Shown here piece after piece: positions 39,832-49,105 of a DNA stretch of 64,000 bases. The stretch's first letter is position 1; the number at the start of each line of letters is the position of its first letter. The notes beneath the pieces were generated by a model. That model was not told the origin of the DNA, did no database searches, and saw nothing but the letters and a program-made list of their open reading frames with translations. A program made the translations under genes and the position numbers. The stretch is from the NCBI GenBank assembly GCA_037034305.1, contig JBAGJY010000018.1, forward strand, positions 66,312-130,311, in the 5' to 3' direction. The stretch is from Streptantibioticus_A sp037034305 (GTDB lineage: Bacteria > Actinomycetota > Actinomycetes > Streptomycetales > Streptomycetaceae).

Positions 39832-40818
39832 TCAACTCCGCTGCCCCCCGAAGGCGTTCAGGATGCGTTCGGCGGCCAGTGTGGCCGTCAGCTCGCCGTT
39901 TCTGACCTGCTGTTCCAGCAGGGGCGTGAGGGAGCGGACCGCCGGGTCGGCGTGCAGGCGGCCCAGCAGTTCGTCGCGGACCATGGTCCACGCCCAGTCG
40001 ACCTGCTGGTCGCGGCGCCGGGCGGCCAGGCGCCCGGTGGAGTCCAGCCGCGTGCGGTGTTCTTCCAGCCGCTCCCAGACGGTGTCCAGGCCGGTCGACT
40101 CGCGTGCGCTGCAACTGAGCACCGGCGGCGTCCAGAAGGCGTCCTTGCCGTGCATGAGCCGGAGCGCGCCCGCCAACTCACGGGCGGCGGCGCGGGCGTC
40201 GCGTTCGTGCGGACCGTCCGCCTTGTGGACGGCGATCACGTCGGCCAGCTCCAGGACGCCCTTCTTGATGCCCTGCAACTGGTCCCCGGTGCGGGCCAGC
40301 GTCAGGAGCAGGAAGGAGTCGACCATGTTGGCGACCGCCGTCTCGGACTGGCCGACGCCGACCGTCTCCACCAGCACCACGTCGTAGCCCGCGGCCTCCA
40401 TCACCACGATCGACTCGCGCGTCGCCTTGGCGACACCGCCGAGCGTGCCCGCGCTGGGGGAGGGGCGGACGAAGGCCGCCGGGTCGACGGCCAGCCGCTC
40501 CATGCGGGTCTTGTCGCCGAGGATCGAGCCGCCGGTCCGGCTGGAGGACGGGTCGACGGCGAGCACGGCCACCCGGTGCCCCAGGCCGGTCAGCATCGTG
40601 CCGAAGGCGTCGATGAACGTCGACTTGCCCACCCCCGGCACCCCGCTGATGCCGATCCGCCGGGCCCTGCCGCTGTGCGGCAGCAGCTCGGTCAGCAACT
40701 GCTGGGCGAGGGAGCGGTGTTGCGGCCTGGTGGACTCCACGAGGGTGATCGCGCGGGCGATGACCGCCCGCCTGCCGTCGAGGACGCCCTTGACGTACGT
40801 GTCGAGGTCGATGGCCAT
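39832..40818 (-). CDS. meaB: Methylmalonyl-CoA mutase-associated GTPase MeaB
   Basis: A 328-residue G3E GTPase that protects and reloads cobalamin on methylmalonyl-CoA mutase. Walker A GVPGVGKST is at 59-67; the DPSSSRTGGSILGDKTRM switch, VLVETVGVGQSE (Walker B-like) and HKADG (NKxD-type) follow. The C-terminal dimerisation arm is present. It lies 12 bases behind mutB in the same operon. Length is normal for the family. Confidence 0.95.
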   Translation of the reverse strand: MAIDLDTYVKGVLDGRRAVIARAITLVESTRPQHRSLAQQLLTELLPHSGRARRIGISGVPGVGKSTFIDAFGTMLTGLGHRVAVLAVDPSSSRTGGSILGDKTRMERLAVDPAAFVRPSPSAGTLGGVAKATRESIVVMEAAGYDVVLVETVGVGQSETAVANMVDSFLLLTLARTGDQLQGIKKGVLELADVIAVHKADGPHERDARAAARELAGALRLMHGKDAFWTPPVLSCSARESTGLDTVWERLEEHRTRLDSTGRLAARRRDQQVDWAWTMVRDELLGRLHADPAVRSLTPLLEQQVRNGELTATLAAERILNAFGGQRS

Positions 40819-40830
40819 CCGGTCAGGGCC

Positions 40831-43008
40831 TCACAGGTCGCCGTGTCCGAGATCGGCCGCCAGCCGTGAGACCAGGTCGTGGGCGGCGTCCGGGATCACC
40901 GTGCCGGGCGGGAAGACGGCCGTCGCACCCATCTCCAGCAGGGTCGGTACGTCCTGCGGCGGGATCACCCCGCCGACCACGATCATGACGTCCTCCCGTC
41001 CCTCCTCGGCGAGTTGCTCGCGCAGCGCCGGGACCAGGGTGAGGTGCCCGGCGGCCAGTGACGACACCCCGACGATGTGCACGTCCGCCTCGACGGCCTG
41101 CCGGGCCACCTCGGCCGGGGTCTGGAACAGCGGGCCGACGTCCACGTCGAAACCGAGGTCGGCGAAGGCGGTCGCGATCACCTTCTGCCCGCGGTCGTGG
41201 CCGTCCTGGCCCATCTTGGCGACCAGGATGCGTGGGCGGCGGCCCTCGGCCTCGGCGAAGGCGTCCACAAGGGCGCGGGTGCGGTCCACCGACGGGGACT
41301 CGCCTGCTTCGTTGCGGTACACACCCGAGATCGTACGGATCTGGCCCGCGTGCCGTCCGTACACCTTCTCCAGGGCGTACGAGATCTCCCCGACGGTCGC
41401 CTTGGCGCGGGCCGCGCGCACCGCCAGCTCCAGCAGGTTGCCCTCGCCGTCGGCCGCCCGGGTCAGCGCGTCGAGCGCGTCCTGGCAGGCGGTCTCGTCC
41501 CGCTCCTCACGCAGCCGCCGCAGCTTGGCGATCTGCTGGGCGCGCACCGAGGAGTTGTCGACCTTGAGCACCTCGATCTGCTCGTCGGAGTCCACCCGGT
41601 ACTTGTTCACACCGATCACCGGCTGCCGCCCGGAGTCGATGCGGGCCTGGGTGCGGGCCGCCGCCTCCTCGACGCGCAGCTTGGGGATGCCCGCGTCGAT
41701 GGCCTGTGCCATGCCGCCCGCCTGCTCGACCTCCTGGATGTGCTGCCAGGCCCGGCGGGCCAGGTCGTACGTCAGCCGTTCCACGTACGCGCTGCCGCCC
41801 CACGGGTCGATCACCCGCGTCGTGCCGGACTCCTGCTGGATCAGCAACTGGGTGTTGCGGGCGATGCGGGCGGAGAAGTCGGTCGGCAGCGCGAGCGCCT
41901 CGTCGAGGGCGTTGGTGTGCAGCGACTGGGTGTGGCCCTGGGTGGCCGCCATCGCCTCCACGCAGGTGCGGGTGACGTTGTTGAACACGTCCTGCGCGGT
42001 CAGCGACCAGCCGGAAGTCTGCGAATGCGTGCGCAGCGACAGGGACTTGGTGTTCTTCGGGTCGAACTGCTTGACCAGCTTCGCCCACAGCAACCGGGCC
42101 GCGCGCAGCTTGGCGACCTCCATGAAGAAGTTCATGCCGATAGCCCAGAAGAACGAAAGCCGCGGCGCGAAGGCGTCCACGTCCAGCCCCGCCTCCCGTC
42201 CGGCCCGGATGTACTCCACGCCGTCGGCGAGGGTGTAGGCCAGCTCCAGGTCGGCCGTCGCGCCCGCCTCCTGGATGTGGTAGCCGGAGATGGAGATGGA
42301 GTTGTAGCGGGGCATCCGCTGCGAGGTGAAGGCGAAGATGTCGGAGATGATCCGCATCGACGGCTTCGGCGGATAGATGTAGGTGTTGCGGACCATGAAC
42401 TCCTTGAGGATGTCGTTCTGGATGGTCCCGGCCAACTTCTCGGGAGGTACGCCCTGTTCCTCCGCCGCCACGATGTACAGCGCGAGTACCGGCAGCACGG
42501 CGCCGTTCATCGTCATCGACACCGTCATCCGGTCCAGCGGGATGCCGTCGAACAACTGCCGCATGTCGTAGATGGAGTCGATGGCCACGCCCGCCATGCC
42601 GACGTCACCGGTCACCCGCGGGTGGTCGCTGTCGTAGCCGCGGTGGGTCGGCAGGTCGAAGGCGACCGACAGGCCCTTCTGACCGGCTGCCAGGTTGCGC
42701 CGGTAGAAGGCGTTGGACTCCTCGGCCGTGGAGAAACCCGCGTACTGGCGGATGGTCCAGGGCTGGTTGACGTACATCGTCGGGTACGGGCCGCGCAGGT
42801 ACGGGGCGATGCCCGGGTAGGTGCCCAGGAAGTCCAGGCCCTCCAGGTCCTGCCCGGTGTACAGCGGCTTGACCGTGATGCCCTCCGGCGTCTCCCACAG
42901 CAGGTCGCCACCGTCGGCGGCCTTCTTGACGGCCGTACGCCACTCGTCGGAGCCGACGTCGGCGGTCGGGGTCCCCAGCTCGATCGCCGAGAAGTCGGGG
43001 ATGGACAT
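40831..43008 (-). CDS. mutB: Methylmalonyl-CoA mutase, large (catalytic) subunit
   Basis: A 725-residue subunit that converts methylmalonyl-CoA and succinyl-CoA using adenosylcobalamin. A TIM-barrel substrate domain (about 60-560) includes PYLRGPYPTMYVNQPWTIRQYAGFSTAEESNAFYR and FDLPTHRGYDSDHPRVTGDVG. The C-terminal Rossmann domain has the base-off cobalamin motif DGHDRG with His604. Its ATG overlaps the stop of mutA (ATGA), so the two subunits are translationally coupled. Supplies methylmalonyl-CoA for polyketides and links propionate to the citric acid cycle. Confidence 0.97.
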   Translation of the reverse strand: MSIPDFSAIELGTPTADVGSDEWRTAVKKAADGGDLLWETPEGITVKPLYTGQDLEGLDFLGTYPGIAPYLRGPYPTMYVNQPWTIRQYAGFSTAEESNAFYRRNLAAGQKGLSVAFDLPTHRGYDSDHPRVTGDVGMAGVAIDSIYDMRQLFDGIPLDRMTVSMTMNGAVLPVLALYIVAAEEQGVPPEKLAGTIQNDILKEFMVRNTYIYPPKPSMRIISDIFAFTSQRMPRYNSISISGYHIQEAGATADLELAYTLADGVEYIRAGREAGLDVDAFAPRLSFFWAIGMNFFMEVAKLRAARLLWAKLVKQFDPKNTKSLSLRTHSQTSGWSLTAQDVFNNVTRTCVEAMAATQGHTQSLHTNALDEALALPTDFSARIARNTQLLIQQESGTTRVIDPWGGSAYVERLTYDLARRAWQHIQEVEQAGGMAQAIDAGIPKLRVEEAAARTQARIDSGRQPVIGVNKYRVDSDEQIEVLKVDNSSVRAQQIAKLRRLREERDETACQDALDALTRAADGEGNLLELAVRAARAKATVGEISYALEKVYGRHAGQIRTISGVYRNEAGESPSVDRTRALVDAFAEAEGRRPRILVAKMGQDGHDRGQKVIATAFADLGFDVDVGPLFQTPAEVARQAVEADVHIVGVSSLAAGHLTLVPALREQLAEEGREDVMIVVGGVIPPQDVPTLLEMGATAVFPPGTVIPDAAHDLVSRLAADLGHGDL

Positions 43009-44819
43009 CAGGACACTCCCATACGGTCGAGCGTGGCGGAGAGCACGGACACGGCGTCACAGCCGCTGAAGACGTAGGTGTCGACCCCGGCGTACGGTCC
43101 CGGACGGCCCGCGAGGAACACATGCTCGGCCCCGGCGGCCCGCAGTTGCCCCGCGACCGCCTCGGCCTGCTCCTCGTACAGCGCGTCGCTGGAGCACAGG
43201 CACACCTCCCGCGCACCGCTCTGCTCGAACGTGCCCTCGGTGACCGGCTCGATGCCGCCCGCCTGGAAGAGGTTGGCGGCGAAGGTGAGCCGTGCGGTGT
43301 GCGCGGCGGCCGGGCCGAGCGCGGCCAGGTGGACGCGGGGCCGGGCGCCGGTCGTGGCGAGGTGGGCGTCGGAACGGGCCCGCAGCGCCTCGAACGCCTC
43401 GTCCCGCCGCACCCGGGGCAGCCCCCCGGACGGCGGCTCGGGCGCGGCGGCGCGGACCACCGGCTTCTCGGCCAGGTGCGGGAACTCACTGACGCCGGTG
43501 ACCGGCTCCCGCCGCTTCGCGAGCTTCGCGCTCCGTGCCGACCAGGTCTCGGACAGCCGCTCGCCCACCATTCCGGAACGCAGCGCGGTCGCCTGCCCAC
43601 CGGCCCGCTCGACCTCCTGGAAGAACTCCCAGGCCGCGTGGGCGAGTTCGTCCGTCAGCCGCTCCACGTACCAGGAGCCGCCCGCCGGATCGATCACCCG
43701 GGACAGGTGTGACTCCTCGATGAGGATGGTGGAGGTGTTGCGGGCGATGCGGCGCGCGAACGCGTCCGGCAGGCCCAGCGCGTCGTCGAAGGGGAGCACG
43801 GTGACGGCGTCGGCGCCGCCCACCCCGGCGGCGAGCGTGGCGACGGTGGTGCGCAACATGTTCACCCAGGGGTCGCGCCGCGTCATCATCACCGGCGAGG
43901 TCACCGCGTGCTGGAGCTGTGCGCCCGCCTGCGGTGCCCCGCAGACCTCGGCCACCCGCGCCCACAACCGGCGCGCCGCGCGCAGCTTGGCGACGGTAAG
44001 GAACTGGTCGGCGGTCGCGGAGTACCGGAACTCCAGCTGTGCACAGGCCTGTTCGACGCTCAGCCCGGCGGCGGTCAGCTCACGCAGATACGCGACACCC
44101 GTCGCCAGGGAGCAGCCAAGTTCCTGCGCCGCCGAGCCCCCTGCCTCGTGGTACGGCAGCGCGTCCACGGTCAGCGCCCGCAGCCCCGGATGGCGCGCCG
44201 CGCACAGCCGGGCCAACTCGGCCGCGGACGCGAAGTCGTAGGACCCTGAGGTGCGGGCCTGGTGGCCCAGCGGGTCGGCGCCGAGGTTGCCACGTGCCGC
44301 GTCCGGTGCGACACCGCGTTCCTCGTAGAGCCGCAGCAACCGCCGTGCGGCTGGCTCGACTTCGGCACCCGCGTCCAGGACGACGGGCGCCAGGTCCAGG
44401 TAGACGCCGTCGAGGGCGAGCTCCAGCTCGGCCGCCCGGATTCCCGCGGTCTCACCGATCACCAGCCACACAGAGGTGACGCCGTTCTCCAGGTCGGCCA
44501 GCACCGCACTGGCGTCCGCGACCGTGTGCCGCTGGCGTACGTCCCAGCCACCCGCCGTGTTCCCCTCGGCCCGGCCGCCGCGCACGAAGGGCGCGAAGCC
44601 CGGCAGACCGGGGTCGGGCGCGGCGTCGCGCGCGGTGTACAGGGGCCGAATGCGCAGCCCGTCCTCCAGCGCGGTGGACAGGGCGTGCTCCGCCTCGGCG
44701 TCCGAGACCTCCTTGCCCGACTTGCGCAGGACACCCGCCACCAGGTGCTGCCACTGCTCATGCGTAGCGTCAGGGAACTCGGCCGCCAGGGAGAGTCCGT
44801 CGTCAGGCAAGACCGTCAT
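43008..44819 (-). CDS. mutA: Methylmalonyl-CoA mutase, small subunit
   Basis: A 603-residue non-catalytic partner of MutB. It has the same domain order as MutB but lacks the cobalamin-binding DxHxxG motif (the equivalent region reads LAALGPAAAHTARL), as in all MutA proteins. YDFASAAELARLCAARHPGLRALTVDALPYHEAGG and SPVMMTRRDPWVNMLRTTVA match the family. It heads the mutA-mutB-meaB operon. The ATG at 44819 encodes the typical short N-terminus. Confidence 0.95.
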   Translation of the reverse strand: MTVLPDDGLSLAAEFPDATHEQWQHLVAGVLRKSGKEVSDAEAEHALSTALEDGLRIRPLYTARDAAPDPGLPGFAPFVRGGRAEGNTAGGWDVRQRHTVADASAVLADLENGVTSVWLVIGETAGIRAAELELALDGVYLDLAPVVLDAGAEVEPAARRLLRLYEERGVAPDAARGNLGADPLGHQARTSGSYDFASAAELARLCAARHPGLRALTVDALPYHEAGGSAAQELGCSLATGVAYLRELTAAGLSVEQACAQLEFRYSATADQFLTVAKLRAARRLWARVAEVCGAPQAGAQLQHAVTSPVMMTRRDPWVNMLRTTVATLAAGVGGADAVTVLPFDDALGLPDAFARRIARNTSTILIEESHLSRVIDPAGGSWYVERLTDELAHAAWEFFQEVERAGGQATALRSGMVGERLSETWSARSAKLAKRREPVTGVSEFPHLAEKPVVRAAAPEPPSGGLPRVRRDEAFEALRARSDAHLATTGARPRVHLAALGPAAAHTARLTFAANLFQAGGIEPVTEGTFEQSGAREVCLCSSDALYEEQAEAVAGQLRAAGAEHVFLAGRPGPYAGVDTYVFSGCDAVSVLSATLDRMGVS

Positions 44820-45028
44820 GCTCGGATGCTAGGGCAGGTCGGCAGACGAGCAGCAGGGGGAGCGGTTGTGACCTTGTTCTCTTTGGCCGCGCAACCCGCC
44901 CGTGCGGGAGTGCCGACGCCCCCGCTGTCACCACGGGTCGGCGGGTATGTCGGCGACCGCCGGACGGCGTGGCGCGAGGGGCATGCCCTGCGGGCACGGC
45001 GACCTTGCGTACGCCGTTCGCTGAACCG

Positions 45029-45070
45029 CGCGGCCGCGGACAGTGGGCACGCCCACTGTCCGCGGCCGCG
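45029..45070. terminator. Perfect 20-bp hairpin terminator
   Basis: CGCGGCCGCGGACAGTGGGC at 45029-45048 and its exact inverse at 45051-45070 are separated by only two bases. It starts 8 bases after the stop of the secreted-protein gene (45079, minus strand) and lies between it and mutA. The stem contains the palindrome CGCGGCCGCG. Confidence 0.8.
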
Positions 45071-45078
45071 CCGCTTGC

Positions 45079-45501
45079 TCAGCGCACGTGCACCGTCACC
45101 ACGTCAGACGCGCGCAAACGCACCGGATGGCGGTCGTGCGCGCTGGTCAGTCCGTACAGCACCGCGCGGAATTCCAGGTCGCCGCGGTGCGCGGCCGTGC
45201 CGTGCGCGGTGACTCGCGCCTCGGACTTGACCGCGGCGCCGCAGGTCTCCTGGTGCCACGGCTGCTTGCCGCTGCGCTCCTGCAGGCACAGTTGGTGCAG
45301 GTAGCCGGCGTTGTCGTCGCTGGCGTGCGCCGTGACCGTGATGGTCTTGCCGACATGCGCCGTGTGCGGCGCCGTGATGTCCACACTGCCCTTGGCGAAC
45401 GCCGGAGCGGCGGCCAGAGTCACTGAGGCCAGACCCAGCGCGCCGATCACGGCCACACGGCCGCCCCGCGCCTTCATCCCGGTCTTCTTCGTCCTGGTCA
45501 T
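45079..45501 (-). CDS. Small secreted protein
   Basis: A 140-residue protein from the ATG at 45501 (GGGAAG upstream). The signal peptide (RVAVIGALGLASVTLAAAPAFA) is followed by an Ig-like beta-sandwich pattern (VDITAPHTAHVGKTITVTAHASDDNAGYLHQLCLQE) with one cysteine pair (LCLQER, ETCGAA). It is preceded by a basic, Lys/Arg-rich n-region. Exported; function unknown. Confidence 0.75.
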   Translation of the reverse strand: MTRTKKTGMKARGGRVAVIGALGLASVTLAAAPAFAKGSVDITAPHTAHVGKTITVTAHASDDNAGYLHQLCLQERSGKQPWHQETCGAAVKSEARVTAHGTAAHRGDLEFRAVLYGLTSAHDRHPVRLRASDVVTVHVR

Positions 45502-46027
45502 GGACTTCCCTCCCGCGGATCTCCCCACATGGTGAGACCCACCCCCTTGGCGAAGGCGCCCGATGCGCCTCGCTGATCACCCACACGAGTTGGCTGCCTC
45601 ATCCGGTTTCACTTCGCCCGCGCCGTTACCGATCCATGACAAAACCCGTTGGCCAGGACTGACCACACCAACCGCCACCAAATCGCCTTTCTGGCGCGGT
45701 AGCCGCCGTTCAGGAGGCCTTCGCCTCAGCTCATCGGGCGGCGTGGGCAGGCGACTTCAACAGAGCAGGACACCATGTGTCGCCGGTTTGTTAACCCCCT
45801 TGGAACTCTGGCTTAAGCGAGTCATAAGACGCGCCGCCCCCCAGGGGTAACGTGCATATGTCCGGTTCCCGGAGGTTAGCGTGCTGCCTTCCCCACCTCC
45901 GAGGAAGGCAGGCTCCCCATGGTTCGTCCATCGCGTCCCGCCGTTTCCCGCACACAGGACGCGGCCCCCCTCAGCGCACACCGCCGCTCGGGTCCACAGC
46001 CGCGCTGTGCCGGCCGGAAGGAGGCCC
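45502..46027. other. Divergent intergenic region
   Basis: About 525 bases holding the promoters of the secreted protein (minus) and the two-helix membrane protein (plus). The AT-rich patch at 45786-45840 is the likeliest promoter of the latter. I see no gene. Confidence 0.3.
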
Positions 46028-46717
46028 ATGCGCTGCCCTGACCGTCTGTTGCGCGAGGACGGCGCGGACTTCGAACGGCTGGTGCACCAAGCGCTGCACT
46101 GCGCGGAGATCCGGCAGGCGCTGCGGCGCACCCGGGGCGCGGTCAACGCCGAGCAGTTGCGTACTCGCGCGCTGCGAGCGAGCGCGGAGATCGCGGCCAG
46201 CGCCACTGCCGAGTACAGCTCGTACCTTCGACTGCGCATGGCGGACGTGTCGGCGCACGGGTGGTCGCGCGGACCGGCGGCCGCGGAGCGGGGTCGAGGA
46301 CAACTCACCGCCATCCTGGCGGTGTTGATACCGCCACTGGCTGGCGTTGCGGCGGTCGTGTTCCTGCTGCTGGGCTACGGCCTGCAACTCGCGACAGGGC
46401 AGCAGGCTCTGGGGCGTTCGCTGGTGACCGCGGGGTGGACCTCGGCGTTGGTCTCGGCCGTGGTGGCGCTCGGGGGCGTCATCGCGCTGGTGGTCGCCGC
46501 CGCCCGCACACCGCCGGACCCCGGCGCCGCACCCTTCGCGGATCCGGCCGTCGCCCACGCCCGCGCCGTGTGGCAGGCGGCGGTGTGGGAACGCGGCCTG
46601 CTGCCGTTCCTGCGCCGCCAACTGGAGGTGCCCTTCGGGCCCGCCCCCGCCGTCGCCCACCCGGAGCGGCTGATGGTGGCCGACGCGGCGTTCCGCACTC
46701 GCCGCGGCGGTGGTTGA
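46028..46717 (+). CDS. Two-helix membrane protein of unknown function
   Basis: A 229-residue protein from the ATG at 46028 (AGGAGG 5 bases upstream). A helical N-terminus rich in Arg/Ala (ALRRTRGAVNAEQLRTRALRASAEI) precedes two membrane segments (about 98-122, LTAILAVLIPPLAGVAAVVFLLLGYG; about 135-160, ALVSAVVALGGVIALVVAAARTP), then a cytoplasmic tail (PAVAHARAVWQAAVWERGLLPFLRRQL) common in Streptomyces proteins of unknown role. The frame is open from 45881, but the start with the strong ribosome-binding site is preferred. Confidence 0.7.
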   Translation: MRCPDRLLREDGADFERLVHQALHCAEIRQALRRTRGAVNAEQLRTRALRASAEIAASATAEYSSYLRLRMADVSAHGWSRGPAAAERGRGQLTAILAVLIPPLAGVAAVVFLLLGYGLQLATGQQALGRSLVTAGWTSALVSAVVALGGVIALVVAAARTPPDPGAAPFADPAVAHARAVWQAAVWERGLLPFLRRQLEVPFGPAPAVAHPERLMVADAAFRTRRGGG

Positions 46718-46814
46718 CCTGGCACGGCCTCGCATACCCGAGGTACCGGGCGCCGCACTCGCGGCTACGCGCGCATGGGCGCACACCGCCTTGTCCACCG
46801 CCTGCAGGCAGCTA

Positions 46815-47066
46815 CTACCGCCGTTCCTTGCGGCGGGACGAGAACCACAAGCCGGAGAGCAAGCCGACGATCCACACGATCAGCAGCGCTGACCAGATCG
46901 GCATCGTGGCGATGGGAACGACGAATCTGATCTGGGTTTCGGCTCTGTTCCCGAAGATGAAGATCAAGGCGAGTGCTACCAGCAGTACCGGGACGAACCA
47001 GCTACTGCGGCGCCATCTCGCCAGTCGGCCGTGCGGCCGAGGCCTCAGTGTGCTCTCCTGCCCCAT
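46815..47066 (-). CDS. LapA-like (DUF1049) two-helix membrane protein
   Basis: An 83-residue protein. A basic N-terminus precedes two membrane helices (SSWFVPVLLVALALIFIFGN and MPIWSALLIVWIVGLLSGLW), with GNRAETQIRFVVPIATMP between and a basic end (RRKERR), the LapA domain pattern. I use the second ATG (47066), 8 bases after GAGG; the first ATG (47072) is too close to it. Function unknown in Gram-positive bacteria. Confidence 0.75.
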   Translation of the reverse strand: MGQESTLRPRPHGRLARWRRSSWFVPVLLVALALIFIFGNRAETQIRFVVPIATMPIWSALLIVWIVGLLSGLWFSSRRKERR

Positions 47067-47350
47067 TGCCACATCGCCTCGCGTTCTGCACGGAGTGCCC
47101 CCTTCAAGCGTGTACCACCTCCGCGATCGTCACCAGTGATGCCGGTTCCGCGAGGTGTGCGAGGAAGCTGTGAGCCCGTGCCTTCGGCCCGTTCGTCCGA
47201 CGCCTGTCGCAACGAGCCCAGGCGTTGCGCGTGCTCGATCCGCGTGGCGTCGAGCGGACCTTCCGGCGCGGGCGCACACCGCGTGTGACACCGGCCACGT
47301 GGATGCGGAGCACGGCGGCCGGGCACCGTGTTGCGCAGCCGCAGGAGGGG

Positions 47351-48184
47351 TCACGCCGGTTGCGGAGTGAAGGCGCGGATCTCGTTTTGACCGTTGCGCA
47401 CCACGGCGTAGCTGGATTCGGGGACTTCCTGCCATGCCTCCAACAGGTTCCCGAGCGGTTCGGAGACGATCAGCCGAGCGTCCTTCGACGCCTGCCGGAT
47501 CAATTCGTGGTTGGGGTCGAGATCGCGCAGGCCCTGCACGTCGAGGCTGTGGAACAGCGAACGGGAGTGGCGTTCGCTGGAGTAGCGGAAGGCCCACAGA
47601 CTGTCACCGTCGCTCAAGGCGATCGTCATCTGCAGCGGGTCCCCGATGCCGTAGCGGTGCGCGGTGGCCTCCACGAGACCGGCCATGCGCTCCACGGCGC
47701 CAGGTGGGTCCTCCATCAGCCCGAGGGTGAGGGAGAGGAAGAACATCAGCTCCGAGTCGGTCGTGCCCTCGATGCAGGGGAACAGTTCCGGATCGACGGC
47801 CAGGAGGAGATCGCGCCGGATGTCGGCGTAACCGTTGATCAGTCCGTTGTGCATCCACAGCCACCGCCGGTGCCGGAACGGGTGGCAGTTGGTCTGCTGG
47901 ACCGGGGTCCCGGTGGAGGCTCGGACGTGGGCGCAGAACAGCCCCGAACTCACCGAGGCGGCCAGTTCGCGCAGGTTCCGGTTGCTCCAGGCCGGACCGA
48001 TGTCGCGGTATACCGCAGGCACGTCGCGACCCTCCGCGTACCAGCCCATTCCGAAACCGTCACCGTTGGTGGTCTCCACGCCCATGCGGGACCGCAGACT
48101 CTGGTCAATGAGTGAGTGGTCCGGCTTGTAGACCACGTCCTCCAGCCGGACCGGCGACCCGCAGTAGGCGAGCCATCGGCACAT
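47351..48184 (-). CDS. Class II glutamine amidotransferase (YafJ/EgtC-like)
   Basis: A 277-residue N-terminal-nucleophile amidohydrolase. Cys2 follows the start Met (MCRWLAYCGSP) and becomes the nucleophile after Met removal. Arg and Gly residues of the glutamine pocket are in GLFCAHVRASTG, and LWMHNGLINGY and GTTDSELMFFL complete the fold. EgtC of ergothioneine synthesis is in the same family, but no other egt genes are adjacent, so this is more likely the stand-alone YafJ-type hydrolase. A GGAGGAGG-type ribosome-binding site precedes the ATG at 48184. Confidence 0.88.
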   Translation of the reverse strand: MCRWLAYCGSPVRLEDVVYKPDHSLIDQSLRSRMGVETTNGDGFGMGWYAEGRDVPAVYRDIGPAWSNRNLRELAASVSSGLFCAHVRASTGTPVQQTNCHPFRHRRWLWMHNGLINGYADIRRDLLLAVDPELFPCIEGTTDSELMFFLSLTLGLMEDPPGAVERMAGLVEATAHRYGIGDPLQMTIALSDGDSLWAFRYSSERHSRSLFHSLDVQGLRDLDPNHELIRQASKDARLIVSEPLGNLLEAWQEVPESSYAVVRNGQNEIRAFTPQPA

Positions 48185-48520
48185 GACGCCTCCTCCTCAC
48201 CTCTCGTCGCCCCCGCGACCCTGTGCTCAGTATCGCCGCATTCCAGCTCAACCACCTGCGGGAGCCGTACCGAACCCCCAGGCGCCGAGAGACACGTCCG
48301 CAGATACGTACGCGCAGATCAGACGGGCCATGCGGACGTGTGGGGGAGAGGGGTAGCGAACGCGGGGCACCGGCTCCGTAGACCGGGTACGTTCCCGGCC
48401 TGGCGACACAGCGCGCCGCCGCTGACGGGACTTTGACTGCGGGAAGTCTTCTCCAAGCCGGTGTTGAGCCACTTGCCAGCACCGCCGCACGGCGACTGAC
48501 ATCCCACGGAGGCAGGGAAG
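48185..48520. other. Divergent intergenic region, no gene seen
   Basis: 336 bases between the amidotransferase (minus) and the deaminase-like gene (plus). It holds both promoters; no supported ORF or dyad stands out. Confidence 0.3.
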
Positions 48521-48934
48521 ATGACCATGGAGACTCACCATGTCGACGACGAACTCATCCAGTCAGCGGCTCACATCGCTCGCACTCACTGCCGAGGCGA
48601 CAACCACACCATGGCAGCGGCGGCCCGCGCCCGGGACGGCCGCATCGTCACCGCAGTGAACGCCTACCACTTCACGGGAGGCCCCTGCGCCGAGCTGGTC
48701 CTCATCGGCACGGCAGCCGCCCAGGGCGCCTACGAGCTGGACACGATCGTCGCCGTGGGCGACCGCGACCGAGGGGTGGTTCCGCCGTGCGGCCGGTGCC
48801 GTCAGGTACTTCTCGACTACTTCCCCGCCCTCAAGGTCATCGTCGGCGAAGGCGACCGAATCCGAACCGTTTCCATCACCGACTTGCTGCCGGACAGCTA
48901 CGTCTGGGCCGACCACCAGCTCGAGTCCGAGTAA
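48521..48934 (+). CDS. Cytidine deaminase-like zinc hydrolase (blasticidin-S deaminase type)
   Basis: A 137-residue protein of the cytidine deaminase fold. The zinc site is GGPCAEL (Cys56, catalytic Glu58) and PCGRCRQ (Cys90, Cys93): C-A-E rather than H-A-E at the first ligand, as in tetrameric CDA and blasticidin-S deaminases. The length fits this group. It could deaminate cytidine or a nucleoside antibiotic; the single-gene setting does not decide. GGAGG lies 10 bases before the ATG. Confidence 0.85.
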   Translation: MTMETHHVDDELIQSAAHIARTHCRGDNHTMAAAARARDGRIVTAVNAYHFTGGPCAELVLIGTAAAQGAYELDTIVAVGDRDRGVVPPCGRCRQVLLDYFPALKVIVGEGDRIRTVSITDLLPDSYVWADHQLESE

Positions 48935-49030
48935 CACGCGCCACTCGGCACGGGCCGACACCACCAACCGGCAACCGGGCGCACGTTGGCTGATGCGGTA
49001 CCAGGTGGAGGAGGACGGCGGCCAGGAGCG

Positions 49031-49079
49031 CTCCGGCCGGGTGCGAGGCCGGAGTGCGCCCTGGTGCGGGGCGCACTCC
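49031..49079. terminator. Two overlapping, mutually exclusive hairpins between convergent genes
   Basis: Hairpin 1: CTCCGGCC at 49031-49038 with GGCCGGAG at 49047-49054. Hairpin 2: GGAGTGCGCC at 49051-49060 with GGCGCACTCC at 49070-49079. They share GGAG at 49051-49054, so only one can form. They separate the deaminase-like gene (plus) from the secreted cluster (minus) and probably terminate both. Confidence 0.7.
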
Positions 49080-49105
49080 GTAACCCGTAGCCGTATTGGG
49101 CGGGT

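Noticed and set aside
41077..43077. A long plus-strand open frame opposite mutB
   Set aside because: It is the antisense shadow of a certain gene; third-position GC bias belongs to the minus strand and the product has no family-like sequence.
47225..48115. Plus-strand frame opposite the class II amidotransferase
   Set aside because: Antisense shadow; the minus-strand gene has Cys2 and all amidotransferase motifs.
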